NCBI GenBank assembly: GCA_016901395.1
Contig: JAEAMQ010000012.1
Span: 26,518 to 90,517, forward strand
Source of the DNA: Prevotella sp.
Lineage (GTDB): Bacteria; Bacteroidota; Bacteroidia; Bacteroidales; Bacteroidaceae
DNA length: 64,000 nucleotides
Direction: 5' to 3'
A model generated the notes under the pieces. It worked only from the letters and a program-made list of their open reading frames with translations, was not told the origin of the DNA and searched no databases. Positions 50,424 to 58,955 of this stretch are shown here, in pieces. Within the stretch, counting starts at the first letter, position 1; each line of letters begins with the position of its first letter. The translations under genes were made by a program, and so were the position numbers.

Positions 50424-53400
50424 TCAGAGCAACACCTTGCGGCCTTTTCTGACATAGACACCATGGCGTGGCGAACCGACTTTTATGCCTTGAATGGAGT
50501 AATACCCATCATCGTCGACCGCGGGTTGGGACAAGGTGGCAATGCCCGTGAGCGTGGCATCGACATCGGCCACAAAGTTGATGGTTGAAATATACGTGGT
50601 GCCTGTGGTGGAGGTCAGACCGAAAATGGTCTGACCCGTACAGATATTCGTGTTGGCCGTGGTGGAGAAGTTCTCGGCAATGCCGCTCTTGGTCATGTCC
50701 CAGGCAATGACCTGATAGTCGGTGCCGTCTACGGTCACGTTCTTGGCGACCGTCGGCACCACCTGCGTGCCCTTGTTGCTGCCGTTGAGCCACCACAGGT
50801 AGGAGGCTCCGGCAGAGAGGCTGAGGTTGCGCCCCATCACCATGAGATACTTCTGGGCGGGCGTGATGTAGTAGTCGAGATTGTTGTAGTCGAGCATCAG
50901 ACACACATTGTTGCTGCCACCCTGCGTCACGGTGATGGCGTTGGTGGTGGCATCATACTTGATGTTCGCCGCGGTGACACGTGCGGCATCGCCCGTCACC
51001 CAGTTGTCGGCCACAAACTGATACTTGTTGTCGGTGTAGCCACTCATGAGCCGCAGGTAGTAGATACCAGGCAGAGGCGTGGTGGCAGAGGCCGTGAGGC
51101 GCACCACAAACTTCTCCTTGGCGTTGCCGTTGGCATCTGTCATGAGCGACGCGGGCAGCGGATACTCGATGTTGTAGAACCCATTGACTGCGCCTTTCAT
51201 AGACGACGGGATGGTGATGTCGGCCAGTTTCACCCCGTCTACGGTGAGGGTGGCCATGCGTCCGGTGTCGGCCGTGGTGAAACGGAAGAGCACCGAGAGC
51301 GAATCTTTCACTCCCTTGGGATTGAACAGCGAGAACTGCACATAGCCGTTGGCCTTGGCATCGCGATAGGTCTCGTCGTTGTAGCTGCCCGTCGAGGAGT
51401 CGAGGGAGTAACTGTACTCATGTCCGGCCTCGCTCTGCTGCTCGCCGGTGGCCACGAAATCGATGGTGCGCTCGGCAAGTTTCTTGTTGGCCAGCTCTAC
51501 GACGGCCATGTCGCTGTTGGCATAATTCTCCGGAGTCTGCTGATACCAGTAGGCCATATAGCGGGCATGCTGTATCTCATAGAACGGGCGCAGGGTAAGC
51601 GTCGACCAGGCATAGTCGGGTGCATCGGTGCGGCTGGCATCGATAGTGAAGCGCAGTCGGCCCAGATCCTTGGCCTTCACCCGACTGAGCACGTCGGCAC
51701 GCTGGCCGATGAGCAGGGGTGCGGTGGTGAGCGACTTGCCCAATCCCACGGCTCCGGGAGCATGATCCATACGGCCCTCGCCGGCATACTCATTCTGCAG
51801 GGCCTCCACATTCAGTCCGGTGGTGTCGGCATCGGCGGCATCCACGGCCGTGGTCTGGGCGCTGAGCAGCACGGGACCGTACTCAAAGGCGATATAGTCG
51901 GTGTAGTTGGGGCAGTCGACGGTGCGCAGGGTCATCGGCAGGTTCACCGTGATGACGTCGCCGGCAGACCACTCATGGTTGAGACTCACGTAGCTGGCCT
52001 TGCCCGGCGTAACGCTGATGGTCTGGCGGGTGCCGTTGATGCTGATGGCGTAGTCGGCCGTGGTCCACCACGGATGGCGTATGGCGATGGTATAGCTGCC
52101 ACTCTTGCCCACGGTGATCTTGGTCTGCTGCTCGTAGGGATAGCCCGTCTCCTGGGTCAGCGAGAAGTTGGCATTGTCGAGCTTGCTGGCGGTAAAGAGA
52201 TTGACATAGACCGTCTTGTCGCCGTCGTGGGTATAGATGAAATGTCCGTATTTACTATGGTTTTCCATGCCTGTGCCCACGCAGCACCACATGCCTTGGT
52301 TCACCTGCGAATAGATGCGGTAGCCCTGCGGACGCAGTGTGGTGAAATAGACATAGCCGCCGGTCTTCGGATCCTGTGTGGAGAGGATGTGGTTGAACAT
52401 GGTGTACTCATAGAAGTCGGCGTAACGGGCATCGTGAGTCTTGTCGCTGAGCATCTCCGAGAGCTTCAACATGTTGTTGGAGTTGCAGCTCTCCGGACCA
52501 TCGAGATTGTCGATGTAGCGGTTGCTGTTGCCGATGGAGAGGAAATGCTCGCCCACACTGTTGCCGCCGATGCAGGTGGTGCGGTGCTCGGCCACGTCGG
52601 TCCAGAAGTTGTTGGCCGCCACGTTGTAGGCGTTGGCCGTGGCGTCGTCTTCGGCCACGCGCTCAAATCCGATGTACTTGGGCACCTGTGTGTTGGCGTG
52701 TTTGTTGTCGAGGAAGGTGGTGTTCACGGTCTGCATGTTGCTCACCATCGTCTGGTGGCTGTACTTGCGCGAAGCATCAAGGTATTTCTGGTCGCCGAAA
52801 ATCGAGTAGGCGTCGGCCATACTCTCATTCATTCCGCCATGCTCGGTGTTGAGCATGTTCTGCATGTCGGTGTCTGAGAGGCGTGCCACCACGTTCACAC
52901 TCCAGTCGGCGAGCTTGCGGAAGAGTTCCTTGGCCACCGTGCTGCCGGCGTAGAGATAGGCATCGCGCAGTCCGGCGAGTATCTTGTGCTGGCAGTAGAA
53001 CGGCACCCATCCGCGCACATTGTTGAACCCCGACAGGTCGCCGGCATAGAGCTTGGTCCACACCTCGTTGATGGGCTGACCGCCGATGAAGCCGTAGAGA
53101 CCTTGCGTATTGGTGTCGTAGGCATCCTGACAGTCCTTCAACACACCTATCATATAGTCGAGGCGGGTCTTGAGCTGGGCCTTCGTGGCAGCGTCGTGAC
53201 AGGCTGCATAGGCCAGCGCGAGAGCCGAAAGGTAGTGGCCTCCGACATGTCCGGAGAGGTCAAAATTGCTGCCGCCCCAGTTGGTGAAGTTGGGATGGAG
53301 CGTCTGCCAGTTGGCATAGGCGCCGCTGTTGAGTCCGGCCTGACGCACAAAAGGGGTGAGCAGGCGGTCTGTGTCATACTGCATGAGCTGACGGATGTTA

Positions 53401-53549
53401 AGGTCCATCGCCGTCTTGAAGGGGCTGTCGAGGAGCGTCACCTCGCTGAGATTGAAGTGATGGGGATAGATTTCGCTCTGGGCCTGTATCGATTGCGTGG
53501 AGCACCAGGTCAGGGCCGCACTGAGCAAAAGTAGTCTTGTAGGTTTCAT
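50424..53549 (-). CDS. GH127-type glycoside hydrolase (DUF1680), large secreted form
   Basis: A 1041-residue secreted enzyme with a signal peptide ending SIQAQ. The GH127-type helical barrel covers roughly residues 35-450, with the Cys-Glu zinc site: E and C in PESCNSNN (about 353-355) and a CC pair in MWCCVGTGMENH (about 421-422). Known GH127 and GH146 enzymes cleave beta-L-arabinofuranosides using Cys as nucleophile. Several beta domains follow, ending in a short basic GVYVRKGRKVLL tail common in secreted Prevotella proteins. It has its own -7 motif at 53602-53609. The exact substrate is not certain. Confidence 0.88.
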   Translation of the reverse strand: MKPTRLLLLSAALTWCSTQSIQAQSEIYPHHFNLSEVTLLDSPFKTAMDLNIRQLMQYDTDRLLTPFVRQAGLNSGAYANWQTLHPNFTNWGGSNFDLSGHVGGHYLSALALAYAACHDAATKAQLKTRLDYMIGVLKDCQDAYDTNTQGLYGFIGGQPINEVWTKLYAGDLSGFNNVRGWVPFYCQHKILAGLRDAYLYAGSTVAKELFRKLADWSVNVVARLSDTDMQNMLNTEHGGMNESMADAYSIFGDQKYLDASRKYSHQTMVSNMQTVNTTFLDNKHANTQVPKYIGFERVAEDDATANAYNVAANNFWTDVAEHRTTCIGGNSVGEHFLSIGNSNRYIDNLDGPESCNSNNMLKLSEMLSDKTHDARYADFYEYTMFNHILSTQDPKTGGYVYFTTLRPQGYRIYSQVNQGMWCCVGTGMENHSKYGHFIYTHDGDKTVYVNLFTASKLDNANFSLTQETGYPYEQQTKITVGKSGSYTIAIRHPWWTTADYAISINGTRQTISVTPGKASYVSLNHEWSAGDVITVNLPMTLRTVDCPNYTDYIAFEYGPVLLSAQTTAVDAADADTTGLNVEALQNEYAGEGRMDHAPGAVGLGKSLTTAPLLIGQRADVLSRVKAKDLGRLRFTIDASRTDAPDYAWSTLTLRPFYEIQHARYMAYWYQQTPENYANSDMAVVELANKKLAERTIDFVATGEQQSEAGHEYSYSLDSSTGSYNDETYRDAKANGYVQFSLFNPKGVKDSLSVLFRFTTADTGRMATLTVDGVKLADITIPSSMKGAVNGFYNIEYPLPASLMTDANGNAKEKFVVRLTASATTPLPGIYYLRLMSGYTDNKYQFVADNWVTGDAARVTAANIKYDATTNAITVTQGGSNNVCLMLDYNNLDYYITPAQKYLMVMGRNLSLSAGASYLWWLNGSNKGTQVVPTVAKNVTVDGTDYQVIAWDMTKSGIAENFSTTANTNICTGQTIFGLTSTTGTTYISTINFVADVDATLTGIATLSQPAVDDDGYYSIQGIKVGSPRHGVYVRKGRKVLL

Positions 53550-53601
53550 GATTTGGGTTTATGGTAATGTTTATTGATAGTTGTGATTCAGATACTTGCG
53601 G

Positions 53602-53609
53602 CAAAGATA
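53602..53609 (-). promoter_or_regulatory. -7 promoter element of the GH127 gene
   Basis: The minus strand reads TATCTTTG, 52 bases before the start. Nothing else is seen in the 342-base gap except the opposite promoter. Confidence 0.6.
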
Positions 53610-53846
53610 ATTAAATTTGTACGAATGACACCAAAAACAACCGGAATTTTTTAGAAAAACACAAAATTCAAGAAGAAAATACGATATCACCCCTTGGGCG
53701 AAAGAAGGTTTAGTGCCAAGGGCTGAGGAGCCGGAAGTCTATGCCACTGCCCTCGGATGTCCCATCAGCGGGGCTGGGAAAACAAAAAAAGAAGCACTGC
53801 CAGCCAAAACATAACGGCATTTTTTGGCGAGACGCAAGATTTTCAT

Positions 53847-53854
53847 TAACTTTG
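53847..53854 (+). promoter_or_regulatory. promoter of the P-loop/CYTH and nucleoside kinase genes
   Basis: TAACTTTG with TTTTTG at 53821-53826, 20 bases upstream, gives a near-ideal Bacteroidetes -33/-7 pair 38 bases before the start. Confidence 0.75.
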
Positions 53855-53892
53855 CCACAAAATGTTAACGTTAGTCATGGTACGCTGACAAA

Positions 53893-54981
53893 ATGAATAA
53901 AATCAAGAAAATTGTACTGACCGGAGGTCCCTGTGCCGGAAAGACCACTGCTCTGGTGAAGATCATCGAGCACTTTTCGAGTCTCGGATTTAAGGTTTTC
54001 ACCATACCCGAAGTGCCTACCCTCTTTCTGCAGGCAGGCATGGACTATCTCACCAAGAATCTCAACTTCTTCTACGAAGGTGAGAAGGCCACGCTGGAAA
54101 TACAGTTGCAGCTGGAGGATAAGTTCCTGAAGATGGCCGAACAGGTAGACGAACCGGCTGTCATCATCTGCGACCGGGGCGCGCTCGACATATCGGCTTA
54201 TATGAAACCCGCCATGTGGGAGGAGATCACCGGACTCGTAGACACCACCACGCAGGCCCTGCTCAACCGCTATGATGCCGTGCTCCATTTAGTGTCGGCA
54301 GCCGATGGTGCTGAGCAATTCTACACCACCAGCACCAACAAGGAGCGTACCGAAGGGCTCGAGCTGGCCCGCGAGCTGGACAAGAAGGTAATCAACGCGT
54401 GGAGCGGACACCCGCATCTGCGCGTGATCAACAACCACGACGACTTCGACACGAAGCTCAACCGTGTGCTCAAGGAGATTTCGAGCGTGCTCGGACTGGC
54501 ACAGCCCATCACCGAGGAGCGCAAATACATTGTCGAAGTGAGCGGCGAGATGCCCGCCACCATCGACAGCGACATCACCCAGACGTATCTGGTGGCCGAG
54601 CCCGACAGTGAGGTGAGACTGAGAAAACGCCTGTGGGCCAACGGAAAACGTGTGAATGTGCACACGATGAAGAAGGCCGTGGGCGGCAATGAGCAGGTGG
54701 AGACCGAGCGACAGGTGAGCAACGCGCTCTATGAGTCGCTGCTCTCACAGGCCGACCCCTACCGCCGCACCATCCACAAGAAGCGTCGCAGTTTCATCTG
54801 GAAAGGCCAGTATTTTGAGCTGGACACCTATCTCGAACAGCTCAGTGGCATCATTATCCTCGAAACCAAAGGCATCACCAATACCGAGGACGTGAATTTC
54901 CCACCATTTATAAAAGTGGTGAAGGATATCACGGGCGACCGTGACTATTACAATTATAACCTCGCACTGAGAAAGGCTTAG
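53893..54981 (+). CDS. P-loop ATPase fused to CYTH-like domain (TTD14-like)
   Basis: A 362-residue protein. The N-terminal AAA_28-type P-loop domain has GGPCAGKTTAL (residues 10-20) and ICDRGALD. The C-terminal half is beta-rich with alternating charged residues (KYIVEVSGEMPATIDSDITQTYLV, then EVRLRKRLWANGKRVNVHTMKK), which resembles a CYTH/triphosphate tunnel fold. The architecture matches proteins like fly TTD14. It sits 3 bases before a deoxynucleoside kinase, so all are likely co-transcribed. A nucleotide- or phosphate-handling role is inferred; the substrate is unknown. Confidence 0.8.
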   Translation: MNKIKKIVLTGGPCAGKTTALVKIIEHFSSLGFKVFTIPEVPTLFLQAGMDYLTKNLNFFYEGEKATLEIQLQLEDKFLKMAEQVDEPAVIICDRGALDISAYMKPAMWEEITGLVDTTTQALLNRYDAVLHLVSAADGAEQFYTTSTNKERTEGLELARELDKKVINAWSGHPHLRVINNHDDFDTKLNRVLKEISSVLGLAQPITEERKYIVEVSGEMPATIDSDITQTYLVAEPDSEVRLRKRLWANGKRVNVHTMKKAVGGNEQVETERQVSNALYESLLSQADPYRRTIHKKRRSFIWKGQYFELDTYLEQLSGIIILETKGITNTEDVNFPPFIKVVKDITGDRDYYNYNLALRKA

Positions 54982-54984
54982 CAC

Positions 54985-55632
54985 ATGCACATCGTAATCG
55001 CAGGAAACATAGGTAGTGGAAAGACCACACTCACCAACATGCTCGTTCACCATTATGGGTGGGAGCCACGGTTGGAGAGCGTGCAGTTCAACCCCTACCT
55101 CGACGACTATTACAAGGACATGAAGCGATGGTCGCTCAATCTGGAGGTGTATTTCCTCAAGGAGCGGTTCCGAGACCTGCTCGATATCGCCAAGTCGGAG
55201 AAGACCATCGTGCAAGACAGGTCTATCTTCGAGGGAGTTTACATCTTCACAGCCAACAACTATGACATGGGCAACATGAGCGATCGCGACTTCGAGACCT
55301 ACATGGGACTGTTTGAATCGATGATGATGATTGCCCGCCAGCCCGACCTTATGGTCTATCTCCGGGCATCGGTGCCCCATCTTGTGGAACACATTCACCG
55401 TCGGGGGCGCGACTATGAGCAGAACATGCAGCTCGATTATCTCAGAAATCTCAATGCCCGCTACGAGGATTTCATCAACAACAAATACACGGGGCGCGTG
55501 CTGACCATAGATGTAGACAACAAGGATTTCCTCTATTCGCGAGAGGATTTCGCGTCGATCATCAAGCAGATAGACAGCGAACTGGCCGACATTCAGAACG
55601 TGGACCACTCGCTTTTCAGCCTCAACACCTGA
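54985..55632 (+). CDS. deoxynucleoside kinase, first paralogue
   Basis: A 215-residue dNK-family kinase that phosphorylates deoxynucleosides for salvage. The P-loop GNIGSGKTTLTNML is at residues 7-20. The E-x-V-Q-FNPYLDDYYKD substrate segment comes next, then VQDRSIFEGVYIF (DRS motif) and a RRGRDYEQ lid. It starts 3 bases after the P-loop/CYTH gene. A second kinase of the same length follows 82 bases later, so the two may differ in base preference (purine or pyrimidine). Confidence 0.92.
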   Translation: MHIVIAGNIGSGKTTLTNMLVHHYGWEPRLESVQFNPYLDDYYKDMKRWSLNLEVYFLKERFRDLLDIAKSEKTIVQDRSIFEGVYIFTANNYDMGNMSDRDFETYMGLFESMMMIARQPDLMVYLRASVPHLVEHIHRRGRDYEQNMQLDYLRNLNARYEDFINNKYTGRVLTIDVDNKDFLYSREDFASIIKQIDSELADIQNVDHSLFSLNT

Positions 55633-55714
55633 CCCCGACAAACCCTCCACCCCACCTACCACCCCACTATCCCAGCAACTCACTAACAAACCACCCCACA
55701 AACCCACTACAATC

Positions 55715-56356
55715 ATGCACATTGCAATCGCAGGAAATATAGGCAGCGGCAAGACAACGCTCACCAAAATGCTCGCCAAACGCTATGGCTGGACACCCCG
55801 TTACGAACCCGTAGACAATAATCCCTACCTCGACGACTTCTATAAGGACATGAACCGATGGTCGTTCAACCTTCAGGTTTACTTCCTCAACAAGCGATTT
55901 AAAGAGGTGGTGGAGATTGCCCATAGCAACGAAACCATCATCCAGGACCGCACCATCTTCGAGGATGCACGTATCTTTGCGCCCAACCTTCATGACCAAG
56001 GATATATGAGCGACCGTGACTTCGACAACTATTCGAACCTTTTCGACCTGATGATGTCGCTCGTGCAGCTGCCCCAACTCATGATTTACATCCGGTCGTC
56101 GATACCCACGCTCGTGAAGCATATAGAGAAGCGGGGACGCTCTTTCGAGCAAAGCATCCGAATAGACTACCTCACCGGACTGCAGAAACGATATGAAGAC
56201 TGGATTGCCAGCTACAAGGGCGACCTGATTATCATCGACGGAGACAACCTCAGCTTTGAGGACACACCCGAGGATTTCCGCAAGGTGACCGACATGATCG
56301 ATGCCAATCTCTATGGTCTCTTCCCCATGGACGACCAGCCCCAGCAACAACTCTGA
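55715..56356 (+). CDS. deoxynucleoside kinase, second paralogue
   Basis: A 213-residue kinase similar to the gene just upstream along its whole length. P-loop GNIGSGKTTLTKML, PVDNNPYLDDFYKDMNRWS, IIQDRTIFEDARIF and the RGRSFEQSIRIDYL lid are all intact. The EPVDNN stretch differs from ESVQFN in its neighbour at the base-binding position, which suggests a different preferred nucleoside. A C-rich, almost G-free spacer precedes it. Tandem duplication followed by specialisation is likely. Confidence 0.92.
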   Translation: MHIAIAGNIGSGKTTLTKMLAKRYGWTPRYEPVDNNPYLDDFYKDMNRWSFNLQVYFLNKRFKEVVEIAHSNETIIQDRTIFEDARIFAPNLHDQGYMSDRDFDNYSNLFDLMMSLVQLPQLMIYIRSSIPTLVKHIEKRGRSFEQSIRIDYLTGLQKRYEDWIASYKGDLIIIDGDNLSFEDTPEDFRKVTDMIDANLYGLFPMDDQPQQQL

Positions 56357-56406
56357 AACTACTTTCCCACACAGCACCGCGGCATGAGAGCCAACGCTAC
56401 TGTGTG

Positions 56407-56423
56407 CTGCTGTTTGACAGCAG
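56407..56423 (+). other. hairpin before the pseudokinase gene
   Basis: CTGCTGT-TTG-ACAGCAG is a perfect 7-bp stem without a T-run, 31 bases before the next start. It may be an attenuator or a processing site. Confidence 0.4.
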
Positions 56424-56454
56424 GCTCATTCCAAGAAATTAAATACGAAACAGC

Positions 56455-57630
56455 ATGACAGAAACAAAAGAAATCAAGACACCCAGCATCAACACATTGG
56501 TGACGGGGACCGACGGCGGACGACAAGTGTTGCTCGTTGGATTGAAAACAGCTTATCAGAACAAGCCTCAGTATCAGAAATCACTGAAGCGGGAATATGA
56601 TACATGCCATGAAATCGAGCATCCCAACATCCTGAAATATTTAGAAGAAAAGGAGGTTGAAGGCTTCGGAAACTGTATCGTAATGGAATGGGAACCGGCA
56701 CGCACATTAGCCGATTATATTCAGGAAAACCACAGTGACGAGGAGAAAAAAAACATCATCAGACAGATAGCCGAAGGCTTGGGCTTCCTCCATCAAAACG
56801 GATTGGTGCACGGAGCACTCAGTCCGTCGGTCATATATATCACCTCTCAGGGCGACCGTGTGAAGATTCTAAACTTCCGCCTGCGCTTCGCCGACCATCT
56901 CTACGAGCCAATGTCAAGCATGAAGTTTCGTGCTCCAGAGGCCAAAGACGGTACGGTGACGCTTGATGCCCGAACCGATGTCTTCTCACTGGGTACGATT
57001 TTAAAGGAGATGGGACTGGGCGATGACTATCAGAATGTGGTCTCGGGCAGTTGCAGCTTCGGCCGAAATGACCGTTTTCCGAACATCGACTCCTTTCTCG
57101 AAGCCTTTGAACACCATCGCGTTTCCCGCCGAAGCAGCTCTCCTGAAAACAGCACCACTGCCAGCAACAAGAAAGCAGCCGTCCTCGTGTCGACCATCGT
57201 GGCACTCCTTGTCATCGCCGCGCTGGTGTTCTTCAACCGCAACAGTAGCAGCAACGATGTCGCACAACCCATGAGCGAGGTGACAGACAGCACACAGAAC
57301 ACCAACGCAGAGGCTCCGGCAACGGCCGCTCCCGCCGCCAACGAGACAGCTTCGCAAGACAATGCTGCCCCTGCCCAACAGCTCACACCGGCCGACAACG
57401 CCGCCCAGCAGTACACGGGAGAGCTGGTATTCATGAACAATCTGGTGCCGCAGATGCACATCGACATCGACAAACTCTACGCCAAGGGGGGTGGTGCCGC
57501 CGCCATCCGCAAGCGCGTGCAGACCTATTACAGAGGATTGCGCAAGGCATTGGGCAATCTCAACGACAACCAATTTGCCGCTTACGACAAGGCTTTCGCC
57601 GAATACATCCAACAGAAAAACGCTGAGTAA
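56455..57630 (+). CDS. membrane-anchored pseudokinase
   Basis: A 391-residue protein. Residues 10-225 form a eukaryotic-like kinase fold: HEIEHPNIL, IVMEWEPARTL, an APE motif in FRAPEA (158-163) and RTDVFSLG (173-180). The catalytic loop reads VHGALSPSV (118-126) instead of HRDxxxxN, and the metal loop reads NFR (140-142) instead of DFG. Both catalytic aspartates are therefore missing. A single membrane helix (about 241-260) leads to a low-complexity Ala/Pro/Thr linker and a small outer domain ending KALGNLNDNQFAAYDKAF. It probably senses or tethers rather than phosphorylates. The next gene overlaps it (TAATG). Confidence 0.85.
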   Translation: MTETKEIKTPSINTLVTGTDGGRQVLLVGLKTAYQNKPQYQKSLKREYDTCHEIEHPNILKYLEEKEVEGFGNCIVMEWEPARTLADYIQENHSDEEKKNIIRQIAEGLGFLHQNGLVHGALSPSVIYITSQGDRVKILNFRLRFADHLYEPMSSMKFRAPEAKDGTVTLDARTDVFSLGTILKEMGLGDDYQNVVSGSCSFGRNDRFPNIDSFLEAFEHHRVSRRSSSPENSTTASNKKAAVLVSTIVALLVIAALVFFNRNSSSNDVAQPMSEVTDSTQNTNAEAPATAAPAANETASQDNAAPAQQLTPADNAAQQYTGELVFMNNLVPQMHIDIDKLYAKGGGAAAIRKRVQTYYRGLRKALGNLNDNQFAAYDKAFAEYIQQKNAE

Positions 57631-58952
57631 TGACCAAAATCATTACGCTGCTGTCGTTTCTCTGTCTTTTTACCGGTCAATTGTCGGCCCAGACCATCCG
57701 CAATGGTATTCCCTGGACCGACAACCGAGACTCGGTGATGAGTGCCCACGGAGCCAATATCGTGCTCGACAACGGCCGATATTACCTTTTTGGCGAGTAT
57801 AAGACCGACTCCGCCAATGTTTTCACGGGGGTGAGTTGCTACAGTTCGGCCGACCTGGAGCATTGGCGCTGGGAGGGCATTGCACTCGCCCAGCAACGCG
57901 ACGGACGCCTCGGACCGGGACGTGTCGGTGAGCGTCCGAAGGTCATGCGGTGTCCCTCGACAGGCGAATACGTCATGATCATCCACTCAGACAATCTCCG
58001 TTACAAAGCCCCCTGTGTGGCATACGCTACCAGTAAGACCATCACCGGCCCCTATCGCTTTCAAGGACCATTGCTCTTTGAGGGCAAACCCATCCGCAAA
58101 TGGGATCTCGGCAGCTTCGTAGACCATGACGGAACGGGCTATCTTCTGCTTCATCATGGCACCATTTACCGCCTGAGTCAGAACTATCATTATGCCGTCG
58201 AGCGTGTGGTCGACGGTGTAAAGGGTGTCGGCGAGTCGCCCACCATGTTCCGGAAAAACGGCATTTATTATTGGATTTCATCGAACACGACCAGTTGGGA
58301 GCGCAACGACAACAAGTATTTCACCGCTACCGACCTGCACGGACCGTGGACTTTCCAAGGCCTTTTCTGCCCCAAGGGATCGCTCACATGGAACAGTCAG
58401 TCGTCGTTTGTGCTGCCCATCGTCAACGGACAGGACACCATCGCCATGTATATGGGCGACCGTTGGAGCTTCCCCAAGCAGCGGTCGGCGGCCACCTACG
58501 TCTGGTTGCCACTGCAGACCGAAGGCACACGCCTCTCCATTCCCGAATATCTGGAAAGCTGGGACGTGCTTGCCTCTACGTCGTCGCACACCGTTGTGCC
58601 CGACTTCCCCACCACCACGGTCAGCGAGAAACCCGCTTTGGGCCGTCCCCTACGCCTCAAACTTCACAAAAACCAGCGTATTGCCATCTTCGGCAAGACC
58701 CACGACCACGGCTGCTATGCCGATATTGAAATCAGAAAGGGCAAGAAACAGGTAATCCGACAGACCATCGACCTCTACAGTTCAGCCCCCGCCGAAGGAC
58801 TGCGCTACCTTTCTCCCGCACTGAAGAAAGGCAAATATACGCTCATCATCACCGCCTCGCCCATGCGACCCAACTGGACCGACAAGAGCCGCACCATCTA
58901 TGGCAGCAAGGGCAACGCAGTGGACCTCACCCGAATAGCCATCACCCGTTAA
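57630..58952 (+). CDS. GH43-like secreted glycosidase
   Basis: A 440-residue secreted protein with a signal peptide ending GQLSAQ. A five-bladed beta-propeller of the GH43 clan follows: AHGANIVLDNGRYYLFGEYK, KWDLGSFVDHDGTGYLLLHHG and GESPTMFRKNGIYYWISS carry the expected acidic residues. The last 90 residues form a beta-sandwich (LRLKLHKNQRIAIFG...). Related enzymes cut galactan or arabinose side chains. It overlaps the pseudokinase stop by one base, an odd partner. Activity is inferred from fold only. Confidence 0.85.
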   Translation: MTKIITLLSFLCLFTGQLSAQTIRNGIPWTDNRDSVMSAHGANIVLDNGRYYLFGEYKTDSANVFTGVSCYSSADLEHWRWEGIALAQQRDGRLGPGRVGERPKVMRCPSTGEYVMIIHSDNLRYKAPCVAYATSKTITGPYRFQGPLLFEGKPIRKWDLGSFVDHDGTGYLLLHHGTIYRLSQNYHYAVERVVDGVKGVGESPTMFRKNGIYYWISSNTTSWERNDNKYFTATDLHGPWTFQGLFCPKGSLTWNSQSSFVLPIVNGQDTIAMYMGDRWSFPKQRSAATYVWLPLQTEGTRLSIPEYLESWDVLASTSSHTVVPDFPTTTVSEKPALGRPLRLKLHKNQRIAIFGKTHDHGCYADIEIRKGKKQVIRQTIDLYSSAPAEGLRYLSPALKKGKYTLIITASPMRPNWTDKSRTIYGSKGNAVDLTRIAITR

Positions 58953-58955
58953 CCC

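Noticed and set aside
51420..52877. Long plus-strand open frame (485 codons) opposite the GH127 gene
   Set aside because: The minus-strand frame gives a clear secreted GH127-type enzyme; the plus-strand protein is a G/V/H-rich shadow with no domain.
55633..55714. Two nucleoside kinases as a split or duplicated assembly artefact
   Set aside because: The two proteins differ along their full length, both have intact P-loops and DR motifs, and a distinct spacer separates them.
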